In this document: positions 5,011 through 8,473 of the stretch, piece after piece
How the letters are laid out: each line of letters opens with the position of its first letter
How positions within the stretch are numbered: position 1 is the first letter of the stretch
Source of the DNA: Rhodanobacteraceae bacterium
Lineage (GTDB): Bacteria; Pseudomonadota; Gammaproteobacteria; Xanthomonadales; Rhodanobacteraceae
DNA: 8,473 nucleotides
Direction: 5' to 3'
Assembly (NCBI GenBank): GCA_012270595.1
Contig: JAAXIA010000182.1
Coordinates: forward strand, 1 to 8,473
Program-made: the position numbers and the translations under genes
Notes under the pieces: generated by a model
What the model saw: only the letters and a program-made list of their open reading frames with translations
What the model was told of the DNA's origin: nothing
Database searches by the model: none

Positions 5011-7172
5011 ATAGCTGGTTTGCTAGCTGCCCTAAAGGTTTGGAGTACCTGTTGCGCGATGAATTGATCGACCTGGGCGGAGGGGATGTCCACGAGGTGC
5101 TGGCTGGCGTGCATTTTTCCGGTCGTCTGGAAATGGCTTATCGCGCTTGTCTTTGGTCGCGTCTGGCCAGCCGGGTATTGATGCCACTGCTGACGTTTGA
5201 TGCAGCGGATGATGAGGCCTTGTATGCGGGAGTCCAACGCATCGACTGGTCACTTCATTTGGCGGCGCATGCCACGCTGGCAGTTGATGCGCACACCACG
5301 CAAAGTACCCTAAATCATAGTCATTTCCTTGCACAACGCACGAAAGACGCAATAGTGGACCAGTTCCGTCAACGCAGCGGTGTACGCCCCAGGGTGGAGA
5401 GCGGTGAGCCAGATGTGCGTATCAACCTTCGGTTACGTCGCAATCGCGTTAGTTTGTCGTTGGATTTATCTGGTTCGCCGCTGCATCGACGTGGCTGGCG
5501 ACAGGCTCAGGGAGATGCGCCATTGAAGGAAAATCTGGCTGCAGCCATGTTACTGCGCGCCGGTTGGCCGGAAATTTACGCCGCAGGCGGGGTGTTGCTC
5601 GATCCCATGTGTGGTTCAGGTACCTTGTTGATCGAAGGTGCGTGGATGGTTGCCGATGTGGCACCTGGGCTGCACCGTGAGTATTACGGTTTCTGGGGTT
5701 GGCAAGGGCACGATTTAGCCTTGTGGCGTGCTTTGCTTGACCAGGCCCGTCAGCGTGCCGATACCGGTTTGCGTGCCTTGCGTCCGTGTTTTTTTGGTGC
5801 GGACAGTAATCCAGATATGGTGCAGGTGACTCAGCGTAATGCCCAGGCTGCCGGTGTGGCTGGTTTTTTGACCCTGGGAAAACGCGATATTAGCCATACC
5901 GCGCCGCCAGAAGGTGCCACATCGGGATTGTTGATCACCAATCCACCCTACGGTGAAAGGCTGGGTGAGCGTGTCTTGATGCCGACACTTTATCGCACCA
6001 TCGGTCATACTCTGCGCACACGTTTTACTGGCTGGTCTGCTGCTGTTTTGGCCGGCGATAGAGCACAGGGGAAAGCGTTGGCATTGCGTGCTGAGAAAAA
6101 GTATGTCCTCTACAACGGTGCGCTGGAGACGGTGTTGCTTATCTTTCCCTTGCATGCCCCACGGCCACAGGCATCGCAACCATTGACGCAGGGTGCGTTG
6201 ATGTTGCACAACCGGCTAAAAAAAAACTGGCACCATCTACGCAAGCGACTTTATCGCGAGGGTATTTCCTGCTGGCGCAGTTACGACCGCGATCTGCCCG
6301 AATATGCGGTTGCTGTCGATGTCTATACGGATATACATGCCAAGCGTTACCTGCATATCCAGGAGTATCGTGCCCCGGCGCAGGTTGCCGGGGATCGCGC
6401 ACGCGCGCGCCTGCGCGAAGTGGTACGGGTGGCCGGTGAGCTATTCGAGGTACCCCAGCAACGCATTGCGCTGAAAACCCGTCAGCGTGGCAAAGGTGGG
6501 GCCCAATACGGTCAGCTCGATCGGTGCGCGGAGTTTATTGAGGTGGAAGAAGGTGGCTTGGTATTTCGCATCAACCTGAACGATTACCTGGACACCGGCT
6601 TATTCCTGGATCACCGCCTGGTGCGCATGAAGCTACGTGAACTGGCCTTAGGACGACGCTTTCTTAATCTGTTTGCTTACACTGCTACGGCCAGCGTTTA
6701 TGCCGCAGCAGGTGGTGCACGGAATACCACCAGCGTCGATTTGTCGGCAACTTATCTGGAATGGGCCTCACGCAATCTTGTCCGAAACCGGTTCACTGGT
6801 GCCCGGCATCGTCTGGTGCAAAGCGATGTGTTTACTTTTCTGAAACACGAACAGGGAATTTACGATCTTATTTATGTGGATCCTCCGACTTTTTCCAATT
6901 CCAGTCGCGCCGCAGACTTTGACGTACAGCGCACCCACGTGGCCTTGTTGCACGCTTGCGGTGATCGCCTGAGTGATCATGGCCTGATCGTCTTTTCCAA
7001 CAACTTCCGGCGTTTCAGGCTCGAACAGGAGGCATTGGTGAAGCGTTTTGTAATTACCGACTGGTGCGTGCCCAGTATTCCTTTTGATTTTTCCCGACGT
7101 AGCGACATGCATGTCTGTTACTTGCTGCGTCTGCGCCATAACGGTGCAGATACAGCAAGTCTGGATAAATGA
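5007..7172 (+). CDS. rlmKL: Bifunctional 23S rRNA methyltransferase RlmKL (m2G2445 and m7G2069)
   Basis: This 721-residue fusion uses S-adenosylmethionine to methylate 23S rRNA: N2 of G2445 by the N-terminal half (RlmL) and N7 of G2069 by the C-terminal half (RlmK), E. coli numbering. The length is close to that of known RlmKL proteins. The start SWFASCPKGLEYLLRDEL is the typical N-terminus, and a THUMP RNA-binding region follows at about 45-155. The RlmL Rossmann fold has DPMCGSGT (199-206) and the catalytic NPPYGER (312-318). A basic linker NRLKKNW (402-408) leads to the RlmK half, with YLDTGLFLDHR (527-537), NLFAYT (554-559), VDLS (577-580) and DPPTFSNS (625-632). The start is TTG at 5007, with AGG at 4998-5000 six bases upstream; no ATG is available nearby. 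It overlaps the upstream stop by four bases (TTGA). An A9 run codes for Lys-Lys in the interdomain linker (6218-6226). Confidence 0.96.
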   Translation: MNSWFASCPKGLEYLLRDELIDLGGGDVHEVLAGVHFSGRLEMAYRACLWSRLASRVLMPLLTFDAADDEALYAGVQRIDWSLHLAAHATLAVDAHTTQSTLNHSHFLAQRTKDAIVDQFRQRSGVRPRVESGEPDVRINLRLRRNRVSLSLDLSGSPLHRRGWRQAQGDAPLKENLAAAMLLRAGWPEIYAAGGVLLDPMCGSGTLLIEGAWMVADVAPGLHREYYGFWGWQGHDLALWRALLDQARQRADTGLRALRPCFFGADSNPDMVQVTQRNAQAAGVAGFLTLGKRDISHTAPPEGATSGLLITNPPYGERLGERVLMPTLYRTIGHTLRTRFTGWSAAVLAGDRAQGKALALRAEKKYVLYNGALETVLLIFPLHAPRPQASQPLTQGALMLHNRLKKNWHHLRKRLYREGISCWRSYDRDLPEYAVAVDVYTDIHAKRYLHIQEYRAPAQVAGDRARARLREVVRVAGELFEVPQQRIALKTRQRGKGGAQYGQLDRCAEFIEVEEGGLVFRINLNDYLDTGLFLDHRLVRMKLRELALGRRFLNLFAYTATASVYAAAGGARNTTSVDLSATYLEWASRNLVRNRFTGARHRLVQSDVFTFLKHEQGIYDLIYVDPPTFSNSSRAADFDVQRTHVALLHACGDRLSDHGLIVFSNNFRRFRLEQEALVKRFVITDWCVPSIPFDFSRRSDMHVCYLLRLRHNGADTASLDK

Positions 7173-7203
7173 TGTCCAGCTACCCGAACCGGCTTTTTTC
7201 GAC

Positions 7204-7230
7204 ATAAACAATAAGGTAGATGTTGTTTAT
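7204..7230. terminator. AT-rich inverted repeat between convergent genes
   Basis: ATAAACAA (7204-7211) and TTGTTTAT (7223-7230) are perfect 8-base inverted arms around an 11-base loop. The right arm contains the TAA stop of the minus-strand gene. It could act as a weak 3' hairpin for either gene. A separate T6 run at 7194-7199 follows rlmKL after only a poor four-pair stem, so a strong rlmKL terminator is not evident. Confidence 0.35.
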
Positions 7231-7670
7231 CGATCACACTTTGTCCACTGCCGGTAGAATATTTTTTCATCCCCGTTTTTTATGCCTTCCGAATCAATTG
7301 ATTCAATCTCTCCATAATATGTACCACTTCCACGGAAGCAGTGCACAGTATAGCTAGCATTTTGAATATCGATGTCGCCCTTTGAAGATAACTTCTCAAC
7401 TGGGATCAAAGATTCGTCAGTCCATCCTTTTATGGCCGCATAAAAGGTGATCTGGTACTTCTCGTGCGGGTATGGAGTTTTACAATGAAGTTTGTGGATA
7501 TTCATTTTCCAGTGATCATCATGGAGACTTTGGATATAAGCACTTGCAGTGCATGACATGGGGTTGTTTTTACTGCTATGACTGGCCAAGGCTGAAGTAC
7601 ATATCATGGCGCAACACACTAGAGGCAAACGACAATTTTTAGAGGCAAACGGCAATTTTCGTGGGTTCAT
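7227..7670 (-). CDS. Small exported protein of unknown function with four cysteines
   Basis: I do not recognise this 147-residue protein. The N-terminus looks like a Sec signal peptide: basic residues within 1-14 (MNPRKLPFASKNCR), a hydrophobic stretch LPLVCCAMICTSALA (15-29), and a likely signal peptidase I site after ALA at 29. There is no proper lipobox. The mature part is about 118 residues, hydrophilic, with Cys40, Cys63, Cys111 and Cys145. An even number of cysteines outside the signal fits two disulfides in a periplasmic or secreted protein. It contains mostly strand-like segments (YQITFYAAI, ASYTVHCF, GTYYGEIE). The ATG at 7670 has AAGG nine bases upstream. A near-perfect 20-base tandem repeat encodes part of the signal peptide. 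The gene looks AT-rich and is preceded by its own promoter candidate with a palindrome. It is convergent with rlmKL. Confidence 0.72.
   Translation of the reverse strand: MNPRKLPFASKNCRLPLVCCAMICTSALASHSSKNNPMSCTASAYIQSLHDDHWKMNIHKLHCKTPYPHEKYQITFYAAIKGWTDESLIPVEKLSSKGDIDIQNASYTVHCFRGSGTYYGEIESIDSEGIKNGDEKIFYRQWTKCDR
7621..7660. repeat. Two tandem 20-base repeats inside the signal-peptide coding region
   Basis: Bases 7621-7640 (AGAGGCAAACGACAATTTTT) and 7641-7660 (AGAGGCAAACGGCAATTTTC) are adjacent direct repeats identical at 18 of 20 positions. Because 20 is not a multiple of three, each copy is read in a different frame: copy 7641-7660 gives RKLPFAS and copy 7621-7640 gives KNCRLPL. Loss or gain of one copy would throw the start ATG out of frame with the mature protein. 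Confidence 0.9.
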
Positions 7671-7708
7671 GGTGTCTTACCTTGAGAAAACCTGAGTCAG
7701 GTTGGATC

Positions 7709-7729
7709 ATTGTAACACTTATCGTGTTA
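7709..7729 (-). promoter_or_regulatory. Extended -10 promoter overlapped by a palindromic operator candidate
   Basis: On the minus strand TGTTACAAT (rc of 7709-7717) fits an extended -10 (TGnTAnAAT). Transcription would begin near 7702, leaving a leader of about 32 bases before the ATG at 7670. The -35 region is poor. Overlapping it, TAACAC (plus-strand 5' arm TAACAC read as TGTAACAC at 7711-7718) and GTGTTA (7724-7729) form a 17-base inverted repeat TAACAC-TTATC-GTGTTA. A regulator bound there would cover the -10 element and spacer, which suggests repression. Confidence 0.45.
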
Positions 7730-7770
7730 ATGCCATAGCTAGGGAACATCGTGGTATCGTGTGGCACGCA

Positions 7771-8295
7771 TCAGGGGTGCCCGGTTAAGTTGCTTCGGAT
7801 GAGCTTGGGCAGTGGCGCGGGTTTACCAGTGTCGGGATCTATCCACACCATCACCACATGTCCGTCGCAGTAGAGCACCCCATTGTCGCTGGCATCGAGC
7901 AGGCGGTGACCAATGCTTAAGGAGGTTTGCCCCAGGTGCTTGCCATACAACTGCACATGGATCTCTGCTGGCCACTGGATCGGACGGCGGTAATTGAGTA
8001 CGGAAGCAGCCATGACCGATGTGGCTTGCTCATATTGCAAAGCAGGGATCTGGCTCATCCACTGCAGGCGAGCTTCTTCCAGGTAAGTAAGGTAGCTGGC
8101 ATTGTTGACATGCCTGAAGGCGTCCAGGTCCCGCCAGCGTACAGAAATTTTGGCTGTGAACAGTGGCATGGCAGGGAAGGATTCCGTGTGGGACGCAGTT
8201 GAAACGGTTTTTTTTTCGTCTGTCTGGTAGTCCGTGATGATGGCCTGATCGCCAGATTGTGCGGGTTTGCGGGTGTCGCCAGAAGTCATGCTCAT
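7771..8295 (-). CDS. Acyl-CoA thioesterase, hotdog fold (4HBT/YbgC-like)
   Basis: This 174-residue single-hotdog protein probably hydrolyses acyl-CoA thioesters in the cytosol. The 4HBT core begins at about residue 44 with FTAKISVRWRDLDAFRHVNNASYLTYLEEAR. Asp56, in the DxD before HVNN, is the usual catalytic acid position, and HVNNASYL is the family's active-site helix start. A central strand with RRPIQWPAEIHVQ and a final strand with CDGHVVMVWID follow. The first 42 residues are polar, unlike the family, and contain an A9 run (8208-8216). Two starts are possible. ATG at 8295 has AGGTGG nine bases upstream. ATG at 8169 gives the usual family length but lacks a Shine-Dalgarno. I keep 8295. The IS at 8314 begins 19 bases upstream, so the native promoter is gone or displaced. 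The gene may be silent, IS-driven, or expressed from the internal start. Confidence 0.85.
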   Translation of the reverse strand: MSMTSGDTRKPAQSGDQAIITDYQTDEKKTVSTASHTESFPAMPLFTAKISVRWRDLDAFRHVNNASYLTYLEEARLQWMSQIPALQYEQATSVMAASVLNYRRPIQWPAEIHVQLYGKHLGQTSLSIGHRLLDASDNGVLYCDGHVVMVWIDPDTGKPAPLPKLIRSNLTGHP

Positions 8296-8304
8296 GCTAT
8301 CTAT

Positions 8305-8310
8305 CCACCT
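8305..8310 (-). promoter_or_regulatory. Shine-Dalgarno of the thioesterase gene, abutting the IS target site
   Basis: AGGTGG on the minus strand lies nine bases before the ATG at 8295. Its first base (8310) is also the first base of the TTAA target site at 8310-8313, so the insertion preserved the ribosome binding site while cutting off everything further upstream. Confidence 0.5.
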
Positions 8311-8313
8311 TAA
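8310..8313. repeat. Putative IS target-site duplication, TTAA
   Basis: TTAA sits immediately before the IS terminus GGAATCTCTGATC. It is another YTAR-type target and differs from TTAG at the left edge, as expected if this is a separate insertion. The partner copy is beyond the window. Confidence 0.5.
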
Positions 8314-8372
8314 GGAATCTCTGATCTATTCAGAGTCGGTAAAATACTAAAGCAAAAACCCCCCCCACCGCC

Positions 8373-8402
8373 ATGAAGCAAACAACCATGAAGCAAACAA
8401 CC
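8373..8402. repeat. Perfect 15-base tandem duplication at the transposase start
   Basis: ATGAAGCAAACAACC occurs twice in a row (8373-8387 and 8388-8402). The copies are identical and in frame, giving MKQTT-MKQTT and two potential start codons. Confidence 0.95.
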
Positions 8403-8473
8403 TTCGCCTCGCTGGCCTTCGACCGGAAGAAGAAACAGACTCGCCGGGAGCGCTTCCTCGGCGAGATGGAGGC
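8373..8473 (+). CDS. IS5-family transposase, N-terminal fragment cut by the window edge
   Basis: The visible 33 residues include MKQTTFASLAFDRKKKQTRRERFLGEME in two overlapping pieces, a characteristic start of IS5-group DDE transposases, in which a basic region precedes a conserved RERFL(x)EM segment. The catalytic DDE residues lie outside the window. The beginning is odd: the first five codons are duplicated, so either ATG (8373 or 8388) could initiate. The frame is open to the end of the window. Confidence 0.85.
   Translation, partial: MKQTTMKQTTFASLAFDRKKKQTRRERFLGEME

Larger units (their letters stand above)
8314..8473 (+). mobile_element. Left end of an IS5-family-like insertion sequence (partial)
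   Basis: The terminus GGAATCTCTGATC is the counterpart of the inverted repeat seen at the left edge of the window. About 59 bases of non-coding leader follow, including TAAAAT at 8340-8345 (possible -10) and a C8 run at 8359-8366, before the transposase start. The element continues past the window. Confidence 0.8.

Noticed and set aside
5715..6209. Long minus-strand open frame inside rlmKL
   Set aside because: It is a mirror of a strongly supported methyltransferase domain; the translation is low-complexity and rich in Gln/Arg/Thr without a fold signature.
6396..6417. Alternating CG-rich stretch within rlmKL, considered as Z-DNA-like or a recombination site
   Set aside because: It is explained by Arg/Ala codons (DRARARLRE) in the coding frame.
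8359..8366. C8 homopolymer as a phase-variable promoter element of the transposase
   Set aside because: It lies too close to the start codon and no -35/-10 pair flanks it; one copy gives no evidence of variation.
1..8473. tRNA, rRNA, CRISPR array, toxin-antitoxin or phage-defence modules
   Set aside because: No cloverleaf, repeat-spacer pattern or signature proteins were seen on either strand; the genes are metabolic, envelope, rRNA-modification and IS genes.

Overview
The window looks like a chromosomal segment of a gammaproteobacterium in or near the Xanthomonadales (Xanthomonadaceae/Rhodanobacteraceae). This rests on the core genes. The AmpD, TesB and fused RlmKL proteins, and a small gene of the type often labelled 'pathogenicity-like protein' in Xanthomonas and Xylella, all read like relatives from that group. 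Base composition appears moderate, and insertion sequences sit at both edges. The assignment is made from memory of protein families, without a database search.

Layout. Bases 1-21 are the right terminus of an IS5-family-like element, followed by a 4-base YTAR target (TTAG). Bases 36-1025 (+) encode an HSL-type alpha/beta hydrolase, and 1130-2383 (-) a convergent MFS transporter of the metabolite:H+ symporter type. A GC hairpin lies between them. From 2541 to 4388, three overlapping minus-strand genes form an operon: ampD, tesB, then a small single-membrane-segment protein. Divergent from it on the plus strand are a small alpha/beta hydrolase (4483-5010) and rlmKL (5007-7172), coupled through a TTGA stop/start overlap. 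On the minus strand follow a small unknown exported protein (7227-7670) and a hotdog-fold thioesterase (7771-8295). At 8310-8313 is another YTAR target (TTAA). The left end of a second IS with the same terminal sequence then begins, with the first 101 bases of its transposase gene.

Functionally the centre is housekeeping: muropeptide recycling (AmpD), acyl-CoA hydrolysis (TesB and the hotdog thioesterase) and 23S rRNA methylation (RlmKL). The first hydrolase, the transporter and the small secreted protein look more AT-rich and accessory.

I do not see a convincing new multi-gene system. The points most worth a second look are: two same-orientation IS copies that each landed in the ribosome-binding leader of the bordering gene; a 20-base tandem duplication that sets the reading frame of the exported protein's signal peptide, with an operator-like palindrome on its promoter; an Asp-to-Glu change at the expected catalytic position of TesB; and A9 tracts in the RlmL/RlmK linker and in the thioesterase N-terminal extension.
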